Positions 16,140 through 26,260 are shown, counted from the first letter of the stretch. The stretch is DNA of 64,000 bases from Gemmatimonas sp. (GCF_027531815.1 NZ_JAPZSK010000006.1:310001-374000), one strand, 5' to 3'. Program-made: numbers and translations. The notes: a model not told the origin generated them from the letters alone.

Positions 16140-17144
16140 GTGAATCCAGGCCGGACGGTGGTGGGGTTTCTCCTCAGCGCACTGCTGCTCTGGTGGACGT
16201 TGCGTGATGTGCCCCTCGATGCCGTCTGGAACGTGTTGCGTCAGGCGAATGTCTGGCTCTTCGCCCTCTGCACGATCGTTGGCACCGCCATCTTCCCCAT
16301 GCGGGCGCGCAAGTGGCGCCCCATTCTCGAGCCGGTGGCGGGGCGCCTGCCCTTTGGGCCGCTGTGGCGCAGCACGGCCATCGGCATGATGATGAACAAT
16401 GTGTTTCCGCTGCGCGCCGGCGAGTTTGCGCGCGCCTTCGCCCTCTCACGCGAAGTACCCGCCGTGGCCATGACGAGCGCCCTCGGCTCGCTCGCCGTCG
16501 ATCGCATCTTCGACGCCCTGGTGGTGTTCCTGCTCATGTTCGCCGCCATGCTCGACCCGCAGTTCCCTCCCGGGGCCACCATCGCCGGCCGTTCCATGAG
16601 CGATGTGGCGGTAGGTGGGGTGGCGCTCGTGGGTGCGGCGCTCGCGGTGTGCTATGTGATCGTGCTGCGTCCGCAGTTCGTGGTGGGGCTCGCCAGCCGT
16701 GTGGCCGGCCGGCTGCTGCCGGCGCGTCGCGACCTCATTGTCGGCTTCGTGGAGTTGGGCGTGGGCAGTCTCGGCGTGCTGCGCGACACGCGACGCTTCG
16801 CCGCCGTCTTCGGCTGGACGCTGCTGCACTGGCTCACGCACGCCCTGGCGCTCTGGCTGGGGTTCGAAGCGGTGGGCATTGAGGCGCCGCTCAGCGCCGC
16901 GCTCTTCCTGCAGGGCGTGCTGGCCATTGGCGTGGCCGTGCCCAGTTCGCCTGGCTTCTTCGGGGTGTTCGAGGCGGCGGCCAGTGTGGGGCTCACCGTG
17001 TACGGCGTGCCCAAGGAGCTCGCGGTAAGCTGGGCGCTGGGCTACCACCTGCTCACCTTCGTGCCCATTACCATCCTGGGCGCGCTGTACTTTGCGCGCG
17101 TGGGGCTCAGTGTGCGCGATGTGACACAGGCGCAGCCTCGCTGA
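16140..17144 (+). CDS. Lysylphosphatidylglycerol synthase TM-region / UPF0104 family membrane protein
   Basis: A 334-residue polytopic membrane protein with about eight hydrophobic segments. Family landmarks are WTLRDVPLDAVWNVL near the N-terminus, FPMRARKWRPIL, the highly conserved MMNNVFPLRAGEFARAF, DRIFDALVVFLLM and the C-terminal VPSSPGFFGVFEAAA. This domain is found alone in a large family proposed to move or flip lipids and, in the MprF protein, fused to a lysyl transferase; only the membrane part is present here. Start codon is GTG at 16140, 13 bases after the HPt-like gene. Confidence 0.88.
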   Translation: MNPGRTVVGFLLSALLLWWTLRDVPLDAVWNVLRQANVWLFALCTIVGTAIFPMRARKWRPILEPVAGRLPFGPLWRSTAIGMMMNNVFPLRAGEFARAFALSREVPAVAMTSALGSLAVDRIFDALVVFLLMFAAMLDPQFPPGATIAGRSMSDVAVGGVALVGAALAVCYVIVLRPQFVVGLASRVAGRLLPARRDLIVGFVELGVGSLGVLRDTRRFAAVFGWTLLHWLTHALALWLGFEAVGIEAPLSAALFLQGVLAIGVAVPSSPGFFGVFEAAASVGLTVYGVPKELAVSWALGYHLLTFVPITILGALYFARVGLSVRDVTQAQPR

Positions 17145-17154
17145 ACGTCGCCGC

Positions 17155-18084
17155 ATGCACCTCAACTCTTTCCCCGACAGCGTGAGCGCCTTCTCCTCCG
17201 GTCCCCTGCGCGTCGAACGCGCCCATGCCAAGGTCAACCTCCTGTTACGCATCCTGGCGCGCGAAGCGGGCGGCTACCACGGGCTCGAAACGCTCTTTCA
17301 GCGGCTCGACCTGTACGACCGGGTGTCCGTGACGGTGAACGACAATCCATGTGTGCTGCAGTGTGACGGCCCGAGCATGCCGCCGCAGGGGCTGGGCCCC
17401 CCGGAGCAGAACCTCGCGTGGCGCGCGGCGAGTGCGTACTGCGACGCCGCCCGCTGGGAGACCGGCTGGCAGATCGCCATCGACAAGCACATTCCCGTGG
17501 GCGGAGGACTCGGCGGCGGCAGCGCCGATGCCGCCGCGGTCCTGCGCGGCCTCGAGGCGCTGTGCCCCACCCCGCTGGGTCCGGCGCGCCTGCTGGAGAT
17601 TGCCGGCACACTGGGCGCCGACGTGCCGTTCATGGTGTGCGACATCCCGCTGGCTTGGGGCTGGGGGCGCGGCGACCGGCTGGTGCCGCTCCCCCCGCTT
17701 CCTCCCATGGCGGTCACGCTGGTGACCTTCAACGAGGGAGTGAACACGGGGGCGGCGTACGGGGCGTTCGCCCGGGCGCGCGAGGCGAGCGGGGAGTCGG
17801 TGCGCGCCTACGCCTACCCGCCTGACGCGTTTACGTCGTGGCATCGCGTGGCGTCGCTGGCGGCCAACGACTTCGAGCAGGTGGTGCCGGCGCTCCATGC
17901 CGGCGTAGCGGCGGTGCTGCCGGTGCTGCGCGACGAGGCGGCGCGACTGCGGGCCGACGGCCACGTGGCCATGGCGCTCATGAGCGGGAGCGGCGCGACC
18001 TGCTTTGTGCTGCACCCGCCAGAGCTGCGCGTGGCCCCCGAGGCGCCCGCGGGCGGGACGGTGGTGCGCACGGGCACCGTATGA
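17155..18084 (+). CDS. ispE: 4-diphosphocytidyl-2-C-methyl-D-erythritol kinase
   Basis: A 309-residue GHMP kinase, the fourth step of the non-mevalonate isoprenoid pathway, phosphorylating CDP-ME. Motifs: RAHAKVNLLLRIL at the start, GYHGLETLFQRLDLYD, the ATP-binding glycine loop PVGGGLGGGSADAAA and the C-terminal MALMSGSGATCFVL loop. It starts 10 bases after the flippase-like gene. Length is close to the E. coli enzyme with a short extra N-terminus; a start nearer RVERAHAKVN is possible. Confidence 0.95.
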   Translation: MHLNSFPDSVSAFSSGPLRVERAHAKVNLLLRILAREAGGYHGLETLFQRLDLYDRVSVTVNDNPCVLQCDGPSMPPQGLGPPEQNLAWRAASAYCDAARWETGWQIAIDKHIPVGGGLGGGSADAAAVLRGLEALCPTPLGPARLLEIAGTLGADVPFMVCDIPLAWGWGRGDRLVPLPPLPPMAVTLVTFNEGVNTGAAYGAFARAREASGESVRAYAYPPDAFTSWHRVASLAANDFEQVVPALHAGVAAVLPVLRDEAARLRADGHVAMALMSGSGATCFVLHPPELRVAPEAPAGGTVVRTGTV

Positions 18085-18220
18085 TGTCCGGCCCCTGCCA
18101 TTGACGACGCCTGCGTCGATCGTGGCGGGCTGACGCTCCAGGCGCGTCGCGAAGCGTCGCTTCACAGGGTGGCCACGAGCATCCCCCTCACGCTCGCGAG
18201 GATTTCACCGCAGACTCAAG

Positions 18221-18235
18221 GGGTTGGTGCAACCC
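18221..18235 (+). promoter_or_regulatory. Small perfect hairpin in the iorA leader
   Basis: GGGTTG, GTG loop, CAACCC: a 6-bp perfect stem 23 bases before the iorA start, in a 174-base leader that has no gene. It could limit ribosome access or be chance in GC-rich DNA. No T-run follows, so it is not a standard terminator. Confidence 0.25.
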
Positions 18236-18258
18236 GTCTCCCAGCCTTCGGAGTGCGC

Positions 18259-18726
18259 ATGTCCGCCGCCCCCATCTCCCTCATCGTGAACGGCACGCGT
18301 CACCGCTTTGCGGGTGATCCGTCCATGCCCCTGCTCTGGTACCTGCGCGACGAACTCGCGCTCACGGGCACCAAGTATGGATGCGGCATCGCACAGTGTG
18401 GTGCCTGCACGGTGCACGTGAACGGGGCTCCCGTGCGGGCCTGCCAGCGGCGCATGCAGACGCTCGAGGGAGCCGCGGTCACTACCATCGAAGGATTGCA
18501 CCCCGACGGCGCGCATCCGCTGCAGCAGGCGTGGCGCACCGTCGATGTCCCGCAGTGCGGCTTTTGCCAGGCCGGGCAGATCATGCAGGCCGCCACGCTG
18601 CTCGCGCGCACCCGCACGCCAAGCGATGCCGAGATCGACGCGGCCATGACCGGGCACCTCTGCCGCTGCGGGACCTACCCGCGAATCCGGGCGGCCATCA
18701 AGGCCGCGGCGGAGCAGTCGCGATGA
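18259..18726 (+). CDS. Isoquinoline 1-oxidoreductase-type alpha subunit, [2Fe-2S] protein
   Basis: A 155-residue electron-transfer subunit of a xanthine-oxidase-family molybdenum hydroxylase. It has both [2Fe-2S] sites: ferredoxin-type [15 protein letters not shown] with the later Cys in VRACQRR, and the helical-domain [10 protein letters not shown] with CRCGTYPRI. No signal peptide, as in IorA-like subunits that ride with an exported partner or stay cytoplasmic. ATG 18259 is preferred, since the open frame upstream contains the leader hairpin. Its stop overlaps the next start (ATGA), implying translational coupling to the large subunit. Confidence 0.93.
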   Translation: MSAAPISLIVNGTRHRFAGDPSMPLLWYLRDELALTGTKYGCGIAQCGACTVHVNGAPVRACQRRMQTLEGAAVTTIEGLHPDGAHPLQQAWRTVDVPQCGFCQAGQIMQAATLLARTRTPSDAEIDAAMTGHLCRCGTYPRIRAAIKAAAEQSR

Positions 18727-21125
18727 GCGCGCGCCGGAGTCTCCCGTGGTTGGCGTTGCCCCCGGCGGATCATGGCGACGCCGGGCCCCTACCCGATGGG
18801 CGCGGCGATGGCACGCGCCATCCGCAGCGACGCGATTTCCTCAAGCTGCTGGGCACGGGTGGCCTGCTGGTGGCGGCAAGCGCGGTGGGTGTGCGGCGGC
18901 TCGAGGCGGCCACGGGGGGCTTTGCCGTTGACCATGCCGACGACCGCGCGGAACCGTGGGAGCCGCACGCCTACGTGCGCCTCGATGAAGACGGGACGGT
19001 CACGATCGTCTGTCACCGGTCGGAGATGGGCCAGGGCATTCGCACGACCATGCCCATGATCATCGCCGACGAGATGGAAGCCGATTGGAGCCGGTGCCGT
19101 GTCGTACAGGCCGACGGCGACGAGCCGAAGTACGGCAGCCAGAACACCGATGGGTCCACCAGCATCCGCGACTTCCTGGCCAAGTATCGAGAGGCGGGGG
19201 CGACCGTACGCGCCCTGCTCGAGGATGCCGCCGCCGCCGAGTGGGGCGTGCCCGCGGCCGAGGTCCGCGCGAGGAACGGCGACGTCGTGCACGTCACCAG
19301 CGGCCGCACGAAGGCGTTCGGGGCGCTGGTGGCGACGGCCCGTACGGTGGCCATGCCGTCGGCGTCACGCGTGCGGATCAAGTCGCCTGCCGAGCGCCGG
19401 TGGCAGGGAAAGCGCATGCCGTCGATCGACCTCGTCCCGATGACGACCGGGACGGCCGTGTACGGCGCCGACGTGTCGCTGCCCGGCATGAAGGTCGCCG
19501 TCATCGCGCGGCCGCCGGTGTGGGGCGGGACCGTGGCGACGGTCGATGATGCGCTCGCCCGCACCGTACCGGGCGTCGAACGCATTGTCCGCATTCCGGC
19601 CTCGCCGATGCCCGGTGGCTATCTGCCGCTGGGCGGGGTGGCCGTCATCGCGGCCAACACCTGGGCCGCCATGAAGGGGCGCGACGCGCTGCGCATCACG
19701 TGGAACGACGGCCCGAACGCCTCGTACGACAGCACGGCCTACAAGGCGACGCTGCAGCAGGCGGTGCGCCGGCCCGGCGCGGCCGGACGCACCAGCGGCG
19801 ACGTGGCACGCGGGCTCGCGTCAGCCGCCAGGCGGGTGTCGGCGGAGTACTACATGCCGCACCTCTCGCACGCGCAGATGGAGCCGTTGGCGGCCGTGGC
19901 GCGCGTGGCGAACGGCAAGGCCGAAGTGTGGGCGCCCACCCAATCGCCGATGGATGCGCGCAAGACGATTGCGCAGTATCTCCAGCTCGACGTGGCGAAC
20001 GTCACGGTGCACGTGACGCTGCTCGGTGGCGGGTTCGGCCGGAAATCCAAGCCCGACTTCGTGTGTGAAGCGGCGTATCTGTCGCGAGAAGTCGGGGCGC
20101 CGGTCCGGGTGCAATGGACCCGCGAAGACGATCTCCGCCACTCCTACCTGCATTCGCCGGCGGCGCATCGCCTCGAGGCCGGACTCGACGCCAACGGCAC
20201 GGTGGTCGCATGGCGCCACCGGTCGGCCTATCCCGCCATCGGCGCCACCTTCGCCCCCAACGTCGCGGGCGCCGAGCCCGACGAGCTCACCAACGGCGCG
20301 AGCGACCTCCCGTTCGACATTCCGGATCTGCAGGTGGAGATTTGCCCGGCGGTGGCGCACACGCGCATCGGGTGGTTTCGCAGCGTGAATGCCATCCACC
20401 ATGGATTCGCGATCGGCTCGTTCGTCGACGAACTCGCGCGGGCGGCGGGGAAGGATCCGGCCCAGTTCCTGCTGTCGCTCATTGGGCCGGATCGTCGCGT
20501 CGACCTCTCCGCGGCGGGCCTCGTGAAGCCCGCCAGCAACTACGGGGCGAACTGGACCGACCACCCGCTCGACTCGGCACGCGCCCGGCGCGTGGTGGAG
20601 TTGGCGATCGAGCGGAGCGGCTGGCGTGGCCCGGCGCTGCCGCGCGGAAAGGGGCGCGGCATCGCCGTGCATCGCAGCTTCCTTTCGTACGTGGCGATGG
20701 TGGTGGAGGTGGAGGTGCTTCCCGACGGGACCGTGCTGGTGCCCAGGGCCACCGTGGCGGTCGATGCCGGGTTCGTCGCCAACCCCGACCGCGCGCGCGC
20801 GCAGATGGAGGGAGCGGTGATCATGGCGATGAGCAACGTGCTGGCCAGCGAGGTGACTTTCGCCAACGGACGGGTGGTGCAGTCGAACTTCCGCGACTAC
20901 GGGGTGGCGCGTATGCGGGCCGCCCCGCGCATGGTGGACGTGCACCTTGTCGACAGCGAAGCCCTGCCGGGCGGGATTGGCGAACCGGGCGTCCCCCCCG
21001 CGTGTGGCGCGATCGCCAACGCGATCTTCGCCGCGACGGGCATTCGCGTGCGCGAACTCCCGGTGGCACGCAAACTGGCGGGGTGGTCAACGCGTCGCGA
21101 AGTCGGGGACGCCCCGGGCGATTGA
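18723..21125 (+). CDS. IorB-type molybdopterin-binding aldehyde/isoquinoline oxidoreductase subunit
   Basis: An 800-residue catalytic subunit of the xanthine dehydrogenase superfamily, binding Mo-pterin (molybdopterin cytosine dinucleotide type). A Tat-like leader is visible around residue 36-60 ([20 protein letters not shown]). Family motifs: [19 protein letters not shown], the cofactor loop [54 protein letters not shown] and, near the end, [20 protein letters not shown] with the active-site glutamate in GEPG. It overlaps the [2Fe-2S] subunit gene by 4 bases. Substrate (N-heterocycle or aldehyde) cannot be told; no MCD-insertion chaperone gene is nearby. Confidence 0.93.
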   Translation: MSARRSLPWLALPPADHGDAGPLPDGRGDGTRHPQRRDFLKLLGTGGLLVAASAVGVRRLEAATGGFAVDHADDRAEPWEPHAYVRLDEDGTVTIVCHRSEMGQGIRTTMPMIIADEMEADWSRCRVVQADGDEPKYGSQNTDGSTSIRDFLAKYREAGATVRALLEDAAAAEWGVPAAEVRARNGDVVHVTSGRTKAFGALVATARTVAMPSASRVRIKSPAERRWQGKRMPSIDLVPMTTGTAVYGADVSLPGMKVAVIARPPVWGGTVATVDDALARTVPGVERIVRIPASPMPGGYLPLGGVAVIAANTWAAMKGRDALRITWNDGPNASYDSTAYKATLQQAVRRPGAAGRTSGDVARGLASAARRVSAEYYMPHLSHAQMEPLAAVARVANGKAEVWAPTQSPMDARKTIAQYLQLDVANVTVHVTLLGGGFGRKSKPDFVCEAAYLSREVGAPVRVQWTREDDLRHSYLHSPAAHRLEAGLDANGTVVAWRHRSAYPAIGATFAPNVAGAEPDELTNGASDLPFDIPDLQVEICPAVAHTRIGWFRSVNAIHHGFAIGSFVDELARAAGKDPAQFLLSLIGPDRRVDLSAAGLVKPASNYGANWTDHPLDSARARRVVELAIERSGWRGPALPRGKGRGIAVHRSFLSYVAMVVEVEVLPDGTVLVPRATVAVDAGFVANPDRARAQMEGAVIMAMSNVLASEVTFANGRVVQSNFRDYGVARMRAAPRMVDVHLVDSEALPGGIGEPGVPPACGAIANAIFAATGIRVRELPVARKLAGWSTRREVGDAPGD

Positions 21126-21141
21126 GTGACCGGCGTGGGGG

Positions 21142-21168
21142 CGGCCGAATTGGCCGGGAGTTCGGCCG
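21142..21168. terminator. Hairpin between convergent iorB-like and cyanophycinase genes
   Basis: CGGCCGAA, 11-base loop, TTCGGCCG: a perfect 8-bp stem centred between two converging genes, followed by TACCGTTCTCCC on plus. It probably terminates both transcripts; the T-content is low. Confidence 0.5.
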
Positions 21169-21197
21169 TACCGTTCTCCCGACGCGCGAGCTGGTGA

Positions 21198-22130
21198 TCA
21201 GCGGGGCAACTGCGCGCGACCGGTGGCAGGATTGAACGTGCTGCCGGCTGGAAGCAGGTGCAGGCGGGCACCACCAGCGCCCAGCACGGGCGCCGCGGCA
21301 GCAGTACGCTGTGCCTCGCGCGCGTCAACCACGAGCACCGCGCTCGCGCCTTCCACGCGCCATTGCCCGTTGGGCTCCACGATCAGTGCTGTGCCCTCGT
21401 CAATGCCCACGCCCAGATGCGGTGGCGTGGCCAGCACGAGACTGAGGAGGCGATTGTGCCGCTTGCGGCGCAGGAAGTGCTGGTCCACGATGGCGGTCGT
21501 GAGATAGCCGAAGCCACTGTCCACCGCCACGCTGCCGCGCTCCACGCGCGTCCACGCTTCACTGGTGTCGCGCCGTGTCCCCAGTTCATCACCGGTGATC
21601 ATGGGCGTGGACAGCACCGCCGCGCCGGCCGATGTGCCGCCAACAACCGCGCCGGCATCGTAGCGGGCGCGAATGGCCCGCTCGGTGCGCGTGCCGCGCA
21701 GCACGGCCGTGAGCCGGTTCTGGTCGCCACCGCCAAACCACACGGCGGTGGCCCCATCGAGCAGCCGCGCCACACTGTCGGTATTGGCCTGCTCGCGCGT
21801 AACCCACACGTTGCGCGCCTCGGCGCCCATGGTGCGGAAACGCGCCGCCGACGACTCCCCACTGCGCTCTCCCGAGGCGCTCGCCATGGCAAACACCACG
21901 ATACGGGCCTTGGCCCCACCGGCGCGGGTCACGAACTCCTGCACCAGCGACAGGGGCTGCGTGCCGCCACCCACGATGAACAGGGTGCCACGCCCGGTGG
22001 ACGAACCGGAAGGGGATACCGGAGCTTGTGCCGTCGCGGACGTGGTCGACGGGGTACGCACACAGGCGGCCGACAGGAGCAGGACTCCCGCCAACCGCCA
22101 GTTCAGGCCTTGCCGGCGTGATCGATTCAT
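21198..22130 (-). CDS. Cyanophycinase-family exported serine peptidase (S51)
   Basis: A 310-residue lipoprotein or exported protein (signal LAGVLLLSAACVR). The S51 family fold is clear: GRGTLFIVGGGTQP at the start of the domain, VWFGGGDQNRL, the nucleophile elbow VVGGTSAGAAVLS, LGYL-type GFGYLTTAIVDQHFLRRKRHNRLLSLV with the catalytic His, and GVGIDEGTALIV. Cyanophycinases hydrolyse cyanophycin to beta-Asp-Arg; the same fold includes alpha-aspartyl dipeptidase. No cyanophycin synthetase is in the window, so the enzyme may scavenge external polymer or act on isoaspartyl peptides. Confidence 0.9.
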   Translation of the reverse strand: MNRSRRQGLNWRLAGVLLLSAACVRTPSTTSATAQAPVSPSGSSTGRGTLFIVGGGTQPLSLVQEFVTRAGGAKARIVVFAMASASGERSGESSAARFRTMGAEARNVWVTREQANTDSVARLLDGATAVWFGGGDQNRLTAVLRGTRTERAIRARYDAGAVVGGTSAGAAVLSTPMITGDELGTRRDTSEAWTRVERGSVAVDSGFGYLTTAIVDQHFLRRKRHNRLLSLVLATPPHLGVGIDEGTALIVEPNGQWRVEGASAVLVVDAREAQRTAAAAPVLGAGGARLHLLPAGSTFNPATGRAQLPR

Positions 22131-22184
22131 GAATTCGGGGAAAGGGGATCGCTCACACTACGCCTCACCCCGCCACTTCGCCAC

Positions 22185-22628
22185 CTACCGGCCCGTCACC
22201 TCGATGACCTTGCCCTTGGCTTGCGGGAGCTTGGGCAGCGTGACCGTGAGAATGCCCTTGTCGAAGCTGGCCTTGATGTGCTCCATGTCGACCGTGCGCG
22301 GTAGGGCAAACGACCGCTGGAACGCGCCGTAGAAGCGCTCCGACAGGTAGTAGTTCTTCGCCGGGGGCGCGTCGGTAAGCTCCTGCTCCTTCTCCCCGGC
22401 GATCGTGAGCACGTTGTTGTCGATCGTGATCCTGAGCGCCTTTTCCTCGATGCCCGGCAGCTCGGCCGTGAGCACCATCACCTCGTTCGTCTCCGACACC
22501 TCCACCGCCGGCATCCAGCTGCCGCTCGCGGTGGTGGTGAACGGATCGTCGAACATGCGCCGCAGATAGCTGGAAAACACGTCGTCGGCAACACGCTGGC
22601 TGGGGACCTTCCTGATCAACGAGGACAT
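22185..22628 (-). CDS. Hsp20/alpha-crystallin small heat shock protein
   Basis: A 147-residue small heat shock protein, an ATP-independent holdase. The alpha-crystallin domain covers about residues 38-140 (WMPAVEVSETNEVMVLTAELPGI, ITIDNNVLTIAGEKEQE, the helix-loop FQRSFALPRTVDME, and the strand GILTVTLPK). The start at 22628 is fixed by a perfect AGGAGG four bases upstream; the longer open frame lacks such a site. The C-terminal tail is short. No HrcA CIRCE element or other heat-shock operator is seen upstream. Confidence 0.94.
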   Translation of the reverse strand: MSSLIRKVPSQRVADDVFSSYLRRMFDDPFTTTASGSWMPAVEVSETNEVMVLTAELPGIEEKALRITIDNNVLTIAGEKEQELTDAPPAKNYYLSERFYGAFQRSFALPRTVDMEHIKASFDKGILTVTLPKLPQAKGKVIEVTGR

Positions 22629-22807
22629 ACCGCCTCCTGTACTGCTGTCGGTGGATAGCTGCAGGAACCCTTCGTGGACGACGGCAGTATGCGACAGTGC
22701 GGCGCGCGGCGAATCGGTGGTTTCTCCGACCGCACGTGAGGGGACGCCAGACACGAACTCGGCGGGCGGGCTGCGCGAGGGCTGCGCGAAACAGCGTTGA
22801 GGAACGG

Positions 22808-22886
22808 GCGTAAAGGGTTGCCGCCCAACGGCACCGCGTTAGCGGATACACCCTCCGCCGTATGGTTAGGGGGCAATCCTGTACGC
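22808..22886. repeat. Palindromic intergenic element, copy 2
   Basis: A 79-bp imperfect palindrome between the Hsp20 gene and the outer-membrane protein gene. Arms: GCGTAAAGGGTTGCC at the left, and GCGTACAGGATTGCC read on the minus strand at the right. The centre CACCGCGTTAGCGGATAC and then CCGCCGTATGGTTAGG aligns with copy 1 at 1836-1932 (read on minus). The whole element, including arms, is conserved while flanking genes are unrelated, which marks it as a repeat family member rather than a gene-specific leader. Confidence 0.6.
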
Positions 22887-22932
22887 CGTCCTACTCAACG
22901 CTTCTCCCGCCGCCAACGGCGGCGCCCCCTCC

Positions 22933-25131
22933 CTACGCTCGGAAGAAGTACACGTACTTGGCCACCAGTCCGCCGCGACTGGGACGCGTCCACACGATGG
23001 GGCGCTCGAGCCCGGTCTGCCAACCGCTGTTCCACACCACGTAGAGGTCGCTGCCGGGCTTCAAGGTCCAGCGCAGACGCGCGTTCGTACTCGCCCGCTC
23101 CGACTGGTTGTCCCACTGCGCGAACACCGTCGTGTTGAGCTGCGGATTGAACGCATAGTCGGCGCGCAACCGCACCGTATTGGCGGTGAACCGCGCATTC
23201 GGCAGCGACACATCGGAAATCTGCCCATCGATCGAGAGCAGTACGTGCGGGGCATTGCGCACCCGCAGACTGGCCGACAGATCGTTAGACCGCCCATTGT
23301 AGAAGTCGCCGGTGCTGGCCGAAAAGGTCATGCGCACCGCCCGCGCCTCCGCCCCCTGGTACTGCACCTCACTGCGGGTCCACCAGTACTGCCCGGGGGT
23401 GACCGTGGCGTCGGTGAAGAGCGAGAAGGCGCGGTCGGGCGCGTCGAAGCGCCGGCGCACGAAGGCCTCCACCCGGTCGCCGTTCTGGAACTGAATGCCG
23501 AACGGCTTGATGCCGAACGACGCGTTGTCGAGGCCGCCGGCAATTCCCCACACCACATCGTAGCTGGCGAGGTTGAACTCATAGCGTCGAATGTACCGGC
23601 TGCGCTTCTTGGGACGGGGAGTGATCTGCATGTTGCCGCCGAGGCGATGAATGCCACGCTGGGCGACGAACCCAAGCGCCGGGTCATATCCCGCCTCGAT
23701 GCGGTCGAAGCGCACGACCAGATCGGCGTTGTCATTGGGATAGTCGATCACAAAGCGGTAGTGACCGCCAACCTGCCCGCCCGCGCTGTCTCGGCTCCAC
23801 GCGGCATTGCCAAGGAACACGAGATTCTGCCCGCCCTGTACGATGTACGGCAGTGAAAAGTCGACGCCGGCGGTTGTGCTTGCCGGCCGCCCCGTTTCGC
23901 CGGCAAAGGTGCCCATGGCGCCGATGAAGCCACGCCCCAGCAGGTCCTGACGTACGCGCAGCACGGCGTTCGTACTCTTTTCGTCGCCCGCCGTGCGCGC
24001 GGCCAGAAAGCCCACCTGACGGCTGCCGGCCCGGCCCTGCATGCGCACCCCGAACGGAATGGTGACCGGATTGCCGTTGGCCCCCAGCCCCACACGGCGC
24101 GAGTAGAACATTTGCGTCTCGCGCGGTCGACCGAAGTCGAAGATGGCCGACCCTTCGGTGAAGAACGGCCGCTGCTCCGGAAAGAAGAGCGGAAAGCGCG
24201 TGAGATTCACGATCTGCCGGTCCACCTCAGCCTGCGCAAAGTCGGGGTTGATGGTGATGTCGGCCGTGATGGTGTTGGTAATGGGGGCTTTGAGGTCGAG
24301 CCCGATGCCGCCGTCGAGGAGCGACGGGGAGAGCAGCGTGTCGCCCCGCACGGTGAAGTACCGCCGTTCGGCCAGCCGCGACTCACCGGAGACGTACGGC
24401 CGCGCTTCGATACGCGGGCGCCGCGGCAACCCATCCAGATTGCCGATCATCCCCTCCTTCTCGAGGAATCGCAGCCCCTCCGTACGCCGCCAGGCACGCC
24501 ACAGGGTTTCCTCATTCTTGCGCGGCATGAAGCGTCGGAAGTTCATCCCCATGACGCTGTCCCCCTCGGCGTAGCGCAGGGTGGCCCACGGAATGAGCAT
24601 TTCCGCAAACCAGCCTTCGCTGGAAATCGAGGTGCGCACGTCCCACACGCCATCCCAGCTTTCGTTTCCCGTCTCTACGTCGACGTGCTCGCCGTCCCAC
24701 AGCGCGCCGTTGGCATTGGTGCGGAAGTAGAACGCGCTCCGCCGGTCGTGCAGCCCGTCGATGCCCATGGAGACGTAGTCGTCGCTGCGCAGTTCGGCAT
24801 CACGGCGCACCTGCGAGCGCACGATGTTCGCGGCGTCGGAGTCGTAGAGCGACCACCCCACCGCCAGCCCCTGCGGCGTGGCCAGCAACCGCACCACGGT
24901 GCGCTCGGTGCTCGGCGCGCCCTCCGCCGGATCCTTCTGCCGGAAATCGGTAATGGAGTCGGCCTGCGCCCAATCCGGCTCGGTGAAGCGGCCATCGAGG
25001 GTGATGTTGCGCGACGTACGGTACACGCGGTGGTCCACGCCATTGACCTGAACCGAGCGCTGGGCACGGGCCACGGTGGTGCTGGTGAGCAGACCGACAG
25101 CTGCGGCGAAAGCGAAGCGAAGTGGGAGCAT
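22933..25131 (-). CDS. Outer-membrane protein with CBM9-like domain (DUF5916 type)
   Basis: A 732-residue exported protein: signal peptide MLPLRFAFAAAVGLLTSTTVARAQ, then a CBM9-like beta-sandwich (about 30-215, with ITLDGRFTEPDWAQADSI), then a long beta-strand region with alternating aromatic residues ending in the terminal Phe-containing motif KYVYFFRA, as expected of an outer-membrane barrel. The middle motif ITADITINPDFAQAEVDRQIVNLTRFPLFFPEQRPFF (shortened to landmarks NPDFAQAE and FFPEQRPFF) is characteristic of the DUF5916 family common in Bacteroidota and Gemmatimonadota. Role unknown, likely polysaccharide-related. It is divergent from the threonine dehydratase-like gene with 96 bases between them. 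The ribosome site is weak. Confidence 0.85.
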   Translation of the reverse strand: MLPLRFAFAAAVGLLTSTTVARAQRSVQVNGVDHRVYRTSRNITLDGRFTEPDWAQADSITDFRQKDPAEGAPSTERTVVRLLATPQGLAVGWSLYDSDAANIVRSQVRRDAELRSDDYVSMGIDGLHDRRSAFYFRTNANGALWDGEHVDVETGNESWDGVWDVRTSISSEGWFAEMLIPWATLRYAEGDSVMGMNFRRFMPRKNEETLWRAWRRTEGLRFLEKEGMIGNLDGLPRRPRIEARPYVSGESRLAERRYFTVRGDTLLSPSLLDGGIGLDLKAPITNTITADITINPDFAQAEVDRQIVNLTRFPLFFPEQRPFFTEGSAIFDFGRPRETQMFYSRRVGLGANGNPVTIPFGVRMQGRAGSRQVGFLAARTAGDEKSTNAVLRVRQDLLGRGFIGAMGTFAGETGRPASTTAGVDFSLPYIVQGGQNLVFLGNAAWSRDSAGGQVGGHYRFVIDYPNDNADLVVRFDRIEAGYDPALGFVAQRGIHRLGGNMQITPRPKKRSRYIRRYEFNLASYDVVWGIAGGLDNASFGIKPFGIQFQNGDRVEAFVRRRFDAPDRAFSLFTDATVTPGQYWWTRSEVQYQGAEARAVRMTFSASTGDFYNGRSNDLSASLRVRNAPHVLLSIDGQISDVSLPNARFTANTVRLRADYAFNPQLNTTVFAQWDNQSERASTNARLRWTLKPGSDLYVVWNSGWQTGLERPIVWTRPSRGGLVAKYVYFFRA

Positions 25132-25227
25132 CGGAGGTATACGGCGGCCGACAGCGAACTGCTGGGCGGGGGGGCCGCGAGGGGGCCGCCGAAGGCGGCG
25201 CCGCCTCCCCCGCGGTATTTTGCGCGC

Positions 25228-26214
25228 ATGACCACCACGCTCGTCGCCCCGACCATCGCCGATATCCGCGCGGCCCAGACCCGCATTGCCCCGCACGCCG
25301 CCATCACGCCGCTCCTGCGCTCTCCTGCGCTCGACGCGGTTGCCGGTGGAACCGTGCTTCTCAAGGCCGAGGTGCTGCAGCACACCGGGTCGTTCAAGTT
25401 GCGCGGCGCGCTCAATCGCCTGCTGCAACTGTCGGCCGAAGAGCGTGAACGCGGGGTGGTGGCGTACAGTTCGGGCAACCACGCGCAGGCCGTCGCGTAC
25501 AGCGCCACGCTGCTGGGCATGCGATCGGTGATCGTGATGCCCAAGGACGCGCCGGCGCTCAAGATCGAGCGCACGCGGGCCTTCGGCGCCGAGGTGGTGC
25601 TGTACGACCGGTACACCGAAGACCGGGTGGCCATTGGTGGTGCCATCGCCGCGGAGCGCGGTTCCACGGTGGTGCCGCCCTTCGAGGATACGCACATCGT
25701 GGCCGGACAGGGCACGCTGGGGCTCGAGGCGCTCGAGCAGGCGCAGGCGCTCGGTTTTGCGCCCGATGCGTTCCTCGTGTGCTGCGGTGGCGGCGGGCTC
25801 ACAGCGGGGTGCGCGCTGGCGGCCGAGGCCGTGTCGCCCGGCACGGTGGTGCATCCGTGTGAGCCGGCGGAGTTCGACGACATGGCGCGCTCGCTGGAGC
25901 TGGGGCACCGCGTGGCCAATGCCCCGGGCAAGCGCTCCATCTGCGACGCCATCGTGACCGATATACCCGGCGAGTTCACCTTCAGCATCAACCAACCGCG
26001 CGTGGGCAAGGGGTTGCGGGTGACCGACGACGAAGTGCTCGCGGCCATCGCGTTCGCGGTGCGCGAGCTCAAGCTGGTGGTGGAGCCCGGCGGCGCGGCG
26101 GCGCTGGCGGCGCTGCTGCATGGCAAGCTGGACACGCGCGGGTGCACGACGCTGGTGGTGGTAACGGGTGGGAATATCGATCCGGCGATTTTGGCGCGGG
26201 CGATTGGGGTGTGA
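25228..26214 (+). CDS. Threonine/serine dehydratase-like PLP enzyme
   Basis: A 328-residue fold-type II PLP enzyme. PLP-lysine motif TGSFKLRGALNRL, SSGNHAQAVAYSATLLGM, VMPKDAPALKIERTRAFGAEV and the glycine-rich phosphate loop CCGGGGLTAGCALA fit the catabolic threonine dehydratase/serine racemase group, which deaminates L-Thr to 2-oxobutyrate or interconverts Ser isomers. No C-terminal ACT regulatory domain is present, unlike biosynthetic IlvA, so it would be unregulated by isoleucine. Start ATG 25228 is the first in-frame codon after the divergent intergenic gap. A 19-bp hairpin and a strong terminator follow downstream. Confidence 0.9.
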   Translation: MTTTLVAPTIADIRAAQTRIAPHAAITPLLRSPALDAVAGGTVLLKAEVLQHTGSFKLRGALNRLLQLSAEERERGVVAYSSGNHAQAVAYSATLLGMRSVIVMPKDAPALKIERTRAFGAEVVLYDRYTEDRVAIGGAIAAERGSTVVPPFEDTHIVAGQGTLGLEALEQAQALGFAPDAFLVCCGGGGLTAGCALAAEAVSPGTVVHPCEPAEFDDMARSLELGHRVANAPGKRSICDAIVTDIPGEFTFSINQPRVGKGLRVTDDEVLAAIAFAVRELKLVVEPGGAAALAALLHGKLDTRGCTTLVVVTGGNIDPAILARAIGV

Positions 26215-26260
26215 GCGAAGGCAGCACCGTGACCGGACGGTGGGGGCGCTCGCGCATCGA

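Noticed and set aside
22808-22886. Integron attC site
   Set aside because: GCCCAAC and GTTAGGG parts fit the core-site rule loosely, but there is no integrase, no cassette array, and the other copy is isolated 21 kb away.
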